From a bacterium (lineage in GTDB: Bacteria; Planctomycetota; UBA1135; UBA2386): DNA of 64,000 nt. Below, piece by piece: positions 42,915-49,996 of the stretch. How positions within the stretch are numbered: position 1 is the first letter of the stretch; the number at the start of each line of letters is the position of its first letter. Position numbers and translations under genes: made by a program. The DNA lies in the NCBI GenBank assembly GCA_024743115.1, contig JANSXC010000024.1, positions 40,865-104,864 on the forward strand. The letters are read 5' to 3'. The notes under the pieces are model-generated. The model was not told the origin of the DNA, made no database searches, and worked only from the letters and a program-made list of their open reading frames with translations.

Positions 42915-43997
42915 ATGGCTCGTATTGTGCTGATCGACGACGAGGAGCGGCTGCTGCGAACGCTGCAGCGCTTCCTGGAGCAGCAAGGACACGAGGTTCG
43001 GGTCGGGGAGTCGTTCCGGGCGGTCGAGAGCCACCTGTTCCCGGGGCTGTTCGACGTGCTCGTGACCGACATCGTGATGCCGGAGTTCGACGGCATCAGT
43101 ATCCTGCGCGAGGTCGTCGAGGTGCGGGACTGTCAGGAGCCGGTGATCCTGATCACGGGCGAGCCCAATGTCGAGACGGCGTCCGAGGCGGTGCGCCGTG
43201 GCGCGTTCGACTACATCAGCAAGCCGGTCACCAAGGACAAGATCATCGATGCGGTGTCGCGTGGGCTGCGACACGTGCAGCTGCTCCGCGAGCGCGACAG
43301 CGCCCGGCGCAGCGAGATCGAGATTCTCCGCAACCTCGCGCGGCTCGGCGAGAGCGCCTCGGTTCTCAGTCACGAGATCCGCACGCCGGTCACGAGCTTG
43401 CGGCATGCGCTGCGCGCGGTGGGCGACAAACTCGGGGTCGACGACAAGGTCCTGGTCGAGGAGCTGCTGGTCAATCTGCAGAAGATCGAGCGCATCCTCG
43501 GCAAGTCGCTCTCCCTCGTGCGGCCGCTCGCGGTGGAGGCCCGGCCGATGCCGCTGGCGAAGCTCGTGCGGGAGAGTGCGCGCGCCGTCACGGCGCTGGA
43601 CGGGATGGATGGACTGTCCATCGAGGTCGGAATCGAGGACGACCTCGAGGTCGAGGTCGATCCCACGCTCTTCGGTGAAGTGCTGGTCAATCTGCTGCGG
43701 AATGCGGCCGAAGCGTGCGGTGGCACGGGGCACATCGAGATTGCCGCCAGCGCGCATCCCAGTGGCTGGTTCCTCGAGATTACGGACGATGGCCCAGGGG
43801 TTCCTGGGCACTTGCGCGAAGAAATCTTCCAACCGTTCCGCAGTTTCAAAGAACATGGGACGGGCATCGGGCTCGCCCTGTCGCGCAAGGTGGTCGAATC
43901 CCACGGTGGGGAGATCAGCTTGATCGACAAGCCCGGGTTCGGGGCATGCTTCCGGATCACGATGTCGGACGACAGCGACGCTCCGGCTCGTGCGTAA
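42915..43997 (+). CDS. Response regulator receiver fused to a histidine kinase
   Basis: A 360-residue protein with an N-terminal receiver domain (about 1-120: acidic pair DD at 8-9, phospho-acceptor Asp52 in VTDIVMP, Lys103), then a HisKA-like helix with His153 (VLSHEIRTPVT) and a HATPase domain (N box NLLRNAAEACG, G1 DDGPGVPG, G2 GTGIGLALSR). Receiver-first kinases are middle elements of phosphorelays. No sensor domain is present, so input probably comes from the divergent PAS kinase, and output may go to the LuxR-type regulator 18 bases downstream. Confidence 0.88.
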   Translation: MARIVLIDDEERLLRTLQRFLEQQGHEVRVGESFRAVESHLFPGLFDVLVTDIVMPEFDGISILREVVEVRDCQEPVILITGEPNVETASEAVRRGAFDYISKPVTKDKIIDAVSRGLRHVQLLRERDSARRSEIEILRNLARLGESASVLSHEIRTPVTSLRHALRAVGDKLGVDDKVLVEELLVNLQKIERILGKSLSLVRPLAVEARPMPLAKLVRESARAVTALDGMDGLSIEVGIEDDLEVEVDPTLFGEVLVNLLRNAAEACGGTGHIEIAASAHPSGWFLEITDDGPGVPGHLREEIFQPFRSFKEHGTGIGLALSRKVVESHGGEISLIDKPGFGACFRITMSDDSDAPARA

Positions 43998-44015
43998 CCA
44001 AAGTGGAGACTGGAA

Positions 44016-44681
44016 ATGAGTGACAAGGCCGAGATCACGATCGTGCTGGTCGACGACCAGGCGATCGTTCGTGCGGCGTTCAAGTCACTGCTCGAACGGA
44101 CCGCGCATTTCAAGGTGATCGGCGACGCCGGCGATGCCCGCCAGGCGCTTGCGGTCATCACCGAGCTGCGACCGGACATCGTCGTGCTCGACATCACGAT
44201 GCCTGGGTTGTCGGGGATCGACGCGGTCGGCCCCATCAAGAAGGCGTCGCCACGCACGCGCGTTCTGATGGCGTCGCAGCACGAAGGCCAGAAGTTCGTG
44301 CGGCAGGCGCTGCTCGCGGGCGCCGATGGCTACCTGTCGAAGGACAGTGAGCCCGAGGAGCTGGCGCTGGCGATCGAATCGATCCAGCGCGGTGACTCCT
44401 ACCTGTCGCCGAAGGTCGCCGGCACGCTGATGAGTCAGGCAGCGCGGGGTGAGCCACTTGCCACGGACGACGGCAGCGCCCTGAGCGTTCTGACGCCACG
44501 CGAGCGTGAGGTGTTTCAGCTGCTGGCGCTGGGCAAGGCCAACAAGGAAGTCGCGGCCACGCTCGAGCTGTCCCTCGGGACCGTGAAGAAGCACCGTGAG
44601 AACCTGCAGCGCAAGCTGGATTGCCACTCCGCTGCCGAGCTCGCGCGGCTCGCGATCCGCGAGGGGCTGCTGAGCGTCTGA
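44016..44681 (+). CDS. FixJ/NarL-family response regulator
   Basis: A 221-residue protein: receiver domain (about 1-125, Asp59 in VVLDITMPG, Lys near 109) and a LuxR-type helix-turn-helix (about 155-215, TPREREVFQLLALGKANKEVAATLELS and TVKKHRENLQRKL). It binds DNA when phosphorylated. The gene shares an operon with the receiver-kinase gene, and the trio resembles the FixL-FixJ layout near a cbb3 oxidase. The targets are not seen. It ends 49 bases before a convergent universal stress protein gene. Confidence 0.9.
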   Translation: MSDKAEITIVLVDDQAIVRAAFKSLLERTAHFKVIGDAGDARQALAVITELRPDIVVLDITMPGLSGIDAVGPIKKASPRTRVLMASQHEGQKFVRQALLAGADGYLSKDSEPEELALAIESIQRGDSYLSPKVAGTLMSQAARGEPLATDDGSALSVLTPREREVFQLLALGKANKEVAATLELSLGTVKKHRENLQRKLDCHSAAELARLAIREGLLSV

Positions 44682-44730
44682 CGCACAGCCCCTCATGGGG
44701 CAGCCGGCGTGGCCCTCGAGTCCCGGCGGG

Positions 44731-45168
44731 CTACTCGGGTGCGCGCACGGTCAGGACCGGCACCTCGGACATCCGCACGACCTTCTCGGCGGTGCTTCCC
44801 AGCAGCATGTGCTTGAGTCCCGTGTGGCCGTGCGTGCCGATCACGATGAGGTCGCACTCGTTGGCTTGCGCGGAGTCGAGGACCTCTTCGTGGATCTCGC
44901 CGTTGCGCATCTCGGTGCGGATCGTGATGCCGCTGGCGATCTTCTGGCTGGCCTCCTCGAGTTCGTCCGCAGCGCGCTTCTGCAGTTCGTCCTGCAGATT
45001 GGGGAACGCCGAGATCGTTCCGATGCTGCGCATCGGGTAGGTCATCTCGGCGACCACGTGAAGCAGGATGAGTTCGGCTCCGCAGGACTTGGCGAGGCCG
45101 GCGGCGTACTCCGTAGCCTTGCCCGCTGCGGACGAGAAATCGGTCGGACAAACGATGCGGCGAAACAT
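44731..45168 (-). CDS. Universal stress protein (UspA family)
   Basis: A 145-residue UspA-fold protein. The N-terminal strand RRIVCPTDFSSAAGKA and the C-terminal nucleotide-binding motif GTHGHTGLKHMLLGST (G-2x-G-9x-G-S/T, about 113-128) show the ATP-binding subgroup. It is often induced by starvation or low oxygen, which fits the nearby oxidase and FixLJ-like genes only loosely. It is divergent from the TPR-zincin gene (74-bp gap). Confidence 0.9.
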   Translation of the reverse strand: MFRRIVCPTDFSSAAGKATEYAAGLAKSCGAELILLHVVAEMTYPMRSIGTISAFPNLQDELQKRAADELEEASQKIASGITIRTEMRNGEIHEEVLDSAQANECDLIVIGTHGHTGLKHMLLGSTAEKVVRMSEVPVLTVRAPE

Positions 45169-45242
45169 GACCCCTAAAGCGGACCTCGCGTTGGCCGCGA
45201 TGGCAAGTAGGCTCTTCGGCCCAATCGTCTCTCGCCCCGACC

Positions 45243-46100
45243 ATGGAACTCGAACCCGAAGGCATCGCCCCCGTCGCCGGTGATCCGCAGGCCGGCCGCA
45301 GCCCGGCCCTGCTGGCCATCGAGGGGCTACTCGACGAGGAGCGTTTCGACGAGGCCCTGGCCGCGATCAACACCGCCCTGGCCGAGGGAGCCGGCAACGA
45401 GCTGGATCTGACCTATCTGGCCGGTGATGCCTGGCTCGGGCTCGGCCGGCCGCGGGAGGCCGAGGAGCGTTTCCGGGCGGTGCTCGCGATCGATCCCGAC
45501 TGCCCCGCCTCGCGCTGCTGGCTGGCCCTCGCGCTCTTTCTGCAGTGGCGGTTCGACGAGGCCGAAGCGGCGGTTCAGGCGGCGCTCGAATTGCCCGAAA
45601 CGGTCGCGGACATCCACGTCGTCAAAGGGGCGCTGCTCGAGCGCCATGGCAAGCTCGAGGCCGCCGAGTCGTGTTTCACCCGCGCCCACGAGCAGTCCCC
45701 GGCCAAGCACCCGTTGCCGGTGCGGTTGTCGCGCGAGGAGTTCGACCGGGAGGTCAGCCGGGCGGCGAACCGCCTGCCGCGCCAGTTCCGCCAGGCGCTC
45801 GACCGCGTGGCGGTCGTGATCGAGAACATTCCGGAGGACTCGCTGCTCGACGGCCCCGATCGCGAAGAACTCGCGCCGGACATGCTGGGTCTGTTCGACG
45901 GCACGCCCTTGCCGGAGACCAGCGGCCTCGGTGGCGACGACTGGAAGCCGAATCGGATCTTCCTGTTCCAGCGCAACCTCGAACGTGTTGCGTTGGATCG
46001 CGAGGACCTCGCCGATCAGATCCGCATCACGCTGTGGCACGAGCTCGGCCACTACCTCGGCTTCGAGGAAGAGGACATGGGCGACCTCGGGCTCGAGTAG
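45243..46100 (+). CDS. TPR protein with C-terminal zincin metallopeptidase domain
   Basis: A 285-residue protein. Residues ~20-160 are TPR repeats (LGLGRPREAEERFRAVLAIDP). Residues ~165-285 form a zincin domain of the PF06262 type: the HExxH motif is HELGH (266-270) in WHELGHYLGFEEEDM, with a Glu downstream as a possible third ligand. Proteins of this small metallopeptidase family have unknown substrates; here the fusion to TPR suggests a protein partner. No signal peptide is present, so it is cytosolic. Confidence 0.8.
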   Translation: MELEPEGIAPVAGDPQAGRSPALLAIEGLLDEERFDEALAAINTALAEGAGNELDLTYLAGDAWLGLGRPREAEERFRAVLAIDPDCPASRCWLALALFLQWRFDEAEAAVQAALELPETVADIHVVKGALLERHGKLEAAESCFTRAHEQSPAKHPLPVRLSREEFDREVSRAANRLPRQFRQALDRVAVVIENIPEDSLLDGPDREELAPDMLGLFDGTPLPETSGLGGDDWKPNRIFLFQRNLERVALDREDLADQIRITLWHELGHYLGFEEEDMGDLGLE

Positions 46101-46125
46101 CCCGGGCCATCGCTCGGCCGGGGCA

Positions 46126-47211
46126 TCAGCGCAGCAGTTGCCACTGGGCCGCGACGAGCCAGGTCGTGCCGACTGCACAAGCCGTCAGTGCGAGCAGGCC
46201 AAGCCAGCGCAGGTTCTTCATCTGCCACCACATCAGCAGGCCCGAGATGGCCCACGTCGTCATTGCGATCGCCATGACGTCGACGATGAGCGCCCACCAG
46301 AACGCTGCGCCGTGATGTGCCGGATAGCCGTGGGCCGTGTGCAGTCGGAGCAAGAACGAGCGCAGGCTGCGGGTTTGCCGCGGTTCGGTTTCGGGCGTGA
46401 CCTCGAGCTCGCGCGTCCGCAAGTCGTAGACCGCGCGGTGGGCTTCGCCGTCCGCGTCGATCACTCCGAAGTGAAGTCGCGGCTGGGATCGGACCCGCCA
46501 TTGGATCGGGCTCGTGGGTGCGGAGTCCTGGTTGCCTGCGGCGTCGGCGTTGGCGCGCGCCGGCCGGCCCGCCGCGAGCAGTGCCAACGCGCTCGCGGTG
46601 ATCGTCGTGAGCGCGTCCTGCCCTGCTTCGAGCCCCTTGCCGACGGTGCGGTCCGTGCGCTTCGGCCGGATTGTCGATGGCCGCTCGAACACGCGCGCGT
46701 CACCGTTGACCTCGTCGATGACGAAGCTCACGCGTTTGTCGTTCGTGTTGGCCGTCAGGAGTGACCGACCGCGATAGCTCGGCTCGACGGCGTCGTCGAG
46801 TTGCCAGCCGGAGTCGTCAAGTTCTGCCAGCACGCCGGTCGCGAGTTCGATGGGGGGTGCGATTTCCTGACGTCCGTGGGCGGCGAGTGTGGCGGCTGGA
46901 ATGGTGCGCACGTCGCTCTCCGACCAGGCAGTCGGGTGATTGAACAGGAATCCCGTGATGCCATAGAGCACCACGAACGGGACCAGGGCCAGGCCGCTGT
47001 AGAGATGTGTCCGGCGCACCAGCTTCAGCAGCCGTCGTTGGAGCGGGCTGGCAACCTTGCGGCGTTGGATTGTCGTTTCCTGCGTAGGCGTGTGGGCATG
47101 CGGGTGGTGACTCGCCAGGTGGTGCGGCGCGATTCGTTCGAATTGCCCGCGCTCGGTGGCGCAACCAGCGGGGGCGGTGTCGCTGTTTGCCATGCTGTGA
47201 GCCGATCTCAC
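46126..47211 (-). CDS. PepSY-associated TM protein
   Basis: A 361-residue membrane protein of the PepSY-TM family. A basic/His-rich N-terminal stretch (HHLASHHPHAH) is followed by a first TM (about 70-95, THLYSGLALVPFVVLYGITGFLFNHP), an external PepSY-like domain, and two or three further TM helices (about 300-355). FoxB/PiuB relatives reduce ferric-siderophore complexes at the inner membrane. The GTG start overlaps the stop of the small upstream gene. With a Fur-like palindrome upstream, an iron-related role is likely but not proven. Confidence 0.75.
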   Translation of the reverse strand: MRSAHSMANSDTAPAGCATERGQFERIAPHHLASHHPHAHTPTQETTIQRRKVASPLQRRLLKLVRRTHLYSGLALVPFVVLYGITGFLFNHPTAWSESDVRTIPAATLAAHGRQEIAPPIELATGVLAELDDSGWQLDDAVEPSYRGRSLLTANTNDKRVSFVIDEVNGDARVFERPSTIRPKRTDRTVGKGLEAGQDALTTITASALALLAAGRPARANADAAGNQDSAPTSPIQWRVRSQPRLHFGVIDADGEAHRAVYDLRTRELEVTPETEPRQTRSLRSFLLRLHTAHGYPAHHGAAFWWALIVDVMAIAMTTWAISGLLMWWQMKNLRWLGLLALTACAVGTTWLVAAQWQLLR

Positions 47212-47450
47212 TGGTCGCTCTCGTGCCCCGATTCCAGGTCGGGTGCGCGAACGATCTCGCGCCAGTGTTTCCCGTGTTCGTCGCGCACGACGAGTCGACG
47301 GCTGGCCAGCTTCAGGAACTTGGCCAGTTCGTCGACCGTGGAGCGCTCGAGACGTAGCGAAACCGGGCCAACGGACAACGTCGCTCGGTCGCAGCTGCAG
47401 ACGTCGAGGGCAAAGCAGCCTTGCTGGGCCACGCGTTCGATCTCGGGCAT
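47208..47450 (-). CDS. Small protein coupled to the PepSY gene
   Basis: An 80-residue protein with a Cys-rich start (QQGCFALDVCSCDRATLS) and a helical, Arg/Leu-rich middle. The ATG at 47450 is preferred over an upstream TTG. It overlaps the PepSY gene (GTGA), so the two are an operon. The family is not recognised, but the order small Cys protein then PepSY-TM protein is found in iron-regulated gene pairs. The Fur-like palindrome ends 19 bases upstream. Confidence 0.55.
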   Translation of the reverse strand: MPEIERVAQQGCFALDVCSCDRATLSVGPVSLRLERSTVDELAKFLKLASRRLVVRDEHGKHWREIVRAPDLESGHESDQ

Positions 47451-47468
47451 CCTTCCGTTTCTAATGCA

Positions 47469-47487
47469 ATTGAGACGCAGTCGCAAT
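47469..47487. promoter_or_regulatory. Fur-like 19-bp palindrome upstream of the PepSY operon
   Basis: ATTGAGACG-C-AGTCGCAAT: arms of nine bases around one central base, seven of nine pairs matching. It lies 19-37 bases upstream of the first start codon on the minus strand, where an operator would block transcription. The TTGAGA...half-site resembles Fur boxes in other bacteria, but the actual regulator in this organism is not known. Confidence 0.45.
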
Positions 47488-47595
47488 AGAGGTATGAGCG
47501 GATTCGCGACCGCTGGTCAGTGGGGGAGCGATGCGCTGGGCGCTCCGGTGCTAACGGAAGTCCGTCAGGGCAGGTGTGGGCGGAGGGGGCCGGCT

Positions 47596-48813
47596 TTACC
47601 GCGCCTCCGCCCGCACGGTCTTACCCAGGAACGTCATCATCTCGCGCACGGCGTCGTAGTCGTCGTGGCGCAGGCGGAACCACGTGTTGACGAGCCAGCC
47701 CTTGTCGAGGCTCTTCGTCGGTGTTCCGGGGGTGGGGACGCTGCGGTCGTAGATGAAGCGACCGCACTGTTTGAGCGCGGCCGGCAGGCCGTGGTGGCGG
47801 ACGTAGCGACCGTCGCGGTCGGGGCGGATCTGAACGGAGCCGGCGGCGTAGCGGCGGCTCGGGGTTGCCGCTGCCGGGCGGCCGAGGATCGCGAGGGCCC
47901 ATTCGCGATAGACGTCGAACTCGTTCGCGACGCGATACATGTCCCAGATCATCTCGCCGGCCGGGCGGGCGCCGATCTCGGAGAACTTCAGGCCCTTGGG
48001 GCCGAAGAACCACTCCATGTGCGTGGCTGCGTGTCGGATGCCGAGCGCGTCGACAACGCGTCGGCCGACGTCGCGGAGCTCGGTGTAGCCGTCGCCGTTC
48101 AATCGATTGGTCACGGCGATCTGAGGTGCGACGCTGCGATCGTGCGTGGCCTCGAGGCAGCCCGGGTAGTAGTGCGCCGCGAAATCGTGGCGCACGCCGT
48201 CGCCGTCGCAGATGGTGTCGTAGAAGCCCTCGTGACCTGCGATGAACTCTTCGATCGCGGCCGGCCGTTGCTGGCTCGGTTTCAGCTTGCCGAGCGCAGC
48301 CTCGAGTTCCTGCTGGTTCGTGACGCGATAGGTCCCGAGCGAGCCGAAGCCCGCGAGCGGTTTGAGGATCAGCGGGTAGCCCTCACGTTCGGCGAACGCG
48401 AGCGCATCGTCGGTTGAGTGCACGGCGGCGGACTGCGCGCACGGGATGTCGTGCTCGCGCAAGAACGCTTTCATCGCCACCTTGTCCCGGCACAGGCGCG
48501 CGGTCTGAAGTGACAGGCCCGGCACATCGAGGCGTTCGCGCAGGGCGGCAGCCTGTTCGACGAGCGGCTCGTCGATCGTCTCGATGCGATCGAAGCCCGG
48601 CTTGCCGAGCTCCTTGGCGCAGCGCAGAAGCTCGTCGATCGCCAGCGGGTTCTTGCACTGACGGTAGTCGGCGAGCAGTTGCCGGGCGCCCGGGGTCAGC
48701 GCGTTCCTGGCCTGGATGCCGATGGCGGAGACCCGCGCGCCGAGCTCGTTGAGGCCGCGCAGGAAGCCGTGGTTGTAGACGTGGGTGTCGGGGGCGAGGA
48801 AGAGGACGTGCAT
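47596..48813 (-). CDS. ATP-grasp domain protein
   Basis: A 405-residue enzyme from ATG 48813 (MHVLFLAPDTHVYN). The N-terminal part looks like a preATP-grasp fold; the ATP-grasp domain (about 100-310) shows ARLCRDKVAMKAFLREHDIPC, YPLILKPLAGFGSLGT and EWFFGPKGLKFSEIGARPAG (Mg ligands Glu and, nearby, Asn/Arg). Such enzymes join a carboxylate to an amine or thiol with ATP hydrolysis. The substrate is unknown; no natural-product cluster is nearby. It lies upstream of neither dtd nor hsp20 in an obvious operon, though all are on the same strand. Confidence 0.82.
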   Translation of the reverse strand: MHVLFLAPDTHVYNHGFLRGLNELGARVSAIGIQARNALTPGARQLLADYRQCKNPLAIDELLRCAKELGKPGFDRIETIDEPLVEQAAALRERLDVPGLSLQTARLCRDKVAMKAFLREHDIPCAQSAAVHSTDDALAFAEREGYPLILKPLAGFGSLGTYRVTNQQELEAALGKLKPSQQRPAAIEEFIAGHEGFYDTICDGDGVRHDFAAHYYPGCLEATHDRSVAPQIAVTNRLNGDGYTELRDVGRRVVDALGIRHAATHMEWFFGPKGLKFSEIGARPAGEMIWDMYRVANEFDVYREWALAILGRPAAATPSRRYAAGSVQIRPDRDGRYVRHHGLPAALKQCGRFIYDRSVPTPGTPTKSLDKGWLVNTWFRLRHDDYDAVREMMTFLGKTVRAEAR

Positions 48814-48849
48814 CGGCGGGCCGTTCATCATGCAGCAGGCTCGCTCGGG

Positions 48850-49311
48850 TTACGAGCGAGGCACGACCCGGCCGTCCCGAACCGTGAGCACGAGGCTGAT
48901 CGGGCCGTCGTTCTGCGACTCCACCTGCATCGCGGCGCCGAAGCGTCCGGTTGCGACGGGGATGCCGAGCGCCTCGAGTTCCGCGGCCACGCGCTCGTAG
49001 AGCGGTGCGGCGATCTCGGGTGCGGCGGCGGCCGTGAAATCGGGGCGGTTGCCGCGGCGCAGTTCCGCCGCGAGCGTGAACTGGCTCACGACGAGGCAGC
49101 TGCCCGCGATCGTGCGGACGTCGTGGTCCATCGGCTTGTCGCCTGGGAACACGCGCAGCGCGGCGAGCTTCTTCGCGGTCGCGATTGCATCGGCGGCCGT
49201 GTCGCCGGCCTCGACGCCGACGAACGCGAGCAGGCCGCGCTCGATTGCGCCCACGACCTCGCTGTCGACGAGGACGCGGGCGTGTCGGACTCGCTGGACC
49301 AGGGTGATCAC
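48850..49311 (-). CDS. dtd: D-aminoacyl-tRNA deacylase
   Basis: A 153-residue homologue of Dtd, which removes D-amino acids (e.g. D-Tyr) from mischarged tRNAs. The motifs VVSQFTLAA (about 73-81) and NDGPISLVLTV near the C-terminus, with the cis Gly-Pro used for chiral proofreading, are present. The N-terminus ITLVQRVRHARVLVD matches the family. It acts in the cytosol. No tRNA gene is close. Confidence 0.92.
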   Translation of the reverse strand: MITLVQRVRHARVLVDSEVVGAIERGLLAFVGVEAGDTAADAIATAKKLAALRVFPGDKPMDHDVRTIAGSCLVVSQFTLAAELRRGNRPDFTAAAAPEIAAPLYERVAAELEALGIPVATGRFGAAMQVESQNDGPISLVLTVRDGRVVPRS

Positions 49312-49361
49312 GGGGCAGACGCTACGTCCGCCACCGGATCTTCACCACCCGATCGATCCGC

Positions 49362-49823
49362 TCAGCCGTTGGCCTTGCGAACCTCGATCCGGCGCGTCTG
49401 GGCCTCGGGGGCCTTCTTGACCGTTACGGTGAGGACGCCGTTCTCGTAGACCGCGTCGGCTTCTTCACCGGCGTCGCGGGGCAGCGAGAGGGCGCGCACG
49501 TAGCGGCCATACTGGTGTTCGACGCGGTGCCACTTGCGTGACGCGTCGGTGTCCTGGTCCTGGCTTTCTCGGGTGTCCTTGCGCTCGGCGCTGACGGTCA
49601 GCGTGTGCTCGTGCAGGTCGACCTGGATGTCCGACTCGGCGAGGCCCGGCAGCTCGAACGCGAGCTCGTAGCCCGCGTCGGTCTCGCTGACGTTCACCCG
49701 CGGGGCGTGGTTGTTCGACGTCGGCGGCCACGTCGTGGCGTCGCCGAACAGCGAATCGAACAGGCTCTGGAATGGATCGCGCGCGACCAGCGCGCGCGGG
49801 TTACGACGAAGGGTAGTCAGCAT
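49362..49823 (-). CDS. Small heat-shock protein (Hsp20/alpha-crystallin)
   Basis: A 153-residue sHsp: an N-terminal arm (DPFQSLFDSLFGDATTW), the alpha-crystallin domain (about 38-143, PRVNVSETDAGYELAFELPG, VHEH/DLHEHTLTVSAERK and the GVLTVTVKK end) and a short IEV-containing C-terminal extension. It holds misfolded proteins as an ATP-independent chaperone, feeding ClpB-DnaK. Its start has AGGAG nine bases upstream and a well-placed sigma-54 promoter 36-52 bases upstream, so it is probably under RpoN control. Confidence 0.93.
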   Translation of the reverse strand: MLTTLRRNPRALVARDPFQSLFDSLFGDATTWPPTSNNHAPRVNVSETDAGYELAFELPGLAESDIQVDLHEHTLTVSAERKDTRESQDQDTDASRKWHRVEHQYGRYVRALSLPRDAGEEADAVYENGVLTVTVKKAPEAQTRRIEVRKANG

Positions 49824-49858
49824 TGTTTTTCGCTCCTGTTGGAAGGTTGCTGAGTAAG

Positions 49859-49876
49859 AAGCAAGCGCTGTGCCAA
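49859..49876 (-). promoter_or_regulatory. Sigma-54 (RpoN) promoter of hsp20
   Basis: On the minus strand the sequence reads TGGCAC-AGCGC-TTGCTT (49875 to 49859). The -24 GG and -12 GC are 12 bases apart, the fixed spacing required by sigma-54, and both elements match the consensus. The predicted start of transcription near 49849 leaves a 26-base leader with AGGAG before ATG 49823. Confidence 0.75.
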
Positions 49877-49908
49877 CAAGGCGGAGTACCCGTAAGTAGT
49901 TATTTTTC

Positions 49909-49934
49909 AGTTAACTAGAAAGGTCCTAAAGGAC
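49909..49934. promoter_or_regulatory. Palindromes upstream of the hsp20 sigma-54 promoter (possible enhancer site)
   Basis: AGTTAACT (49909-49916) and the 12-bp near-palindrome GTCCTAAAGGAC (arms GTCCT/AGGAC, 49923-49934) lie about 60-85 bases upstream of the predicted hsp20 transcription start. Sigma-54 promoters need an enhancer-bound activator, typically at -80 to -150, so this is a candidate binding site. Confidence 0.35.
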
Positions 49935-49996
49935 TGTTGGAGTCAGTGGGGATGCCACTTTGGCACCACAGTGCCGACATGGCACCTTGTCGACTG

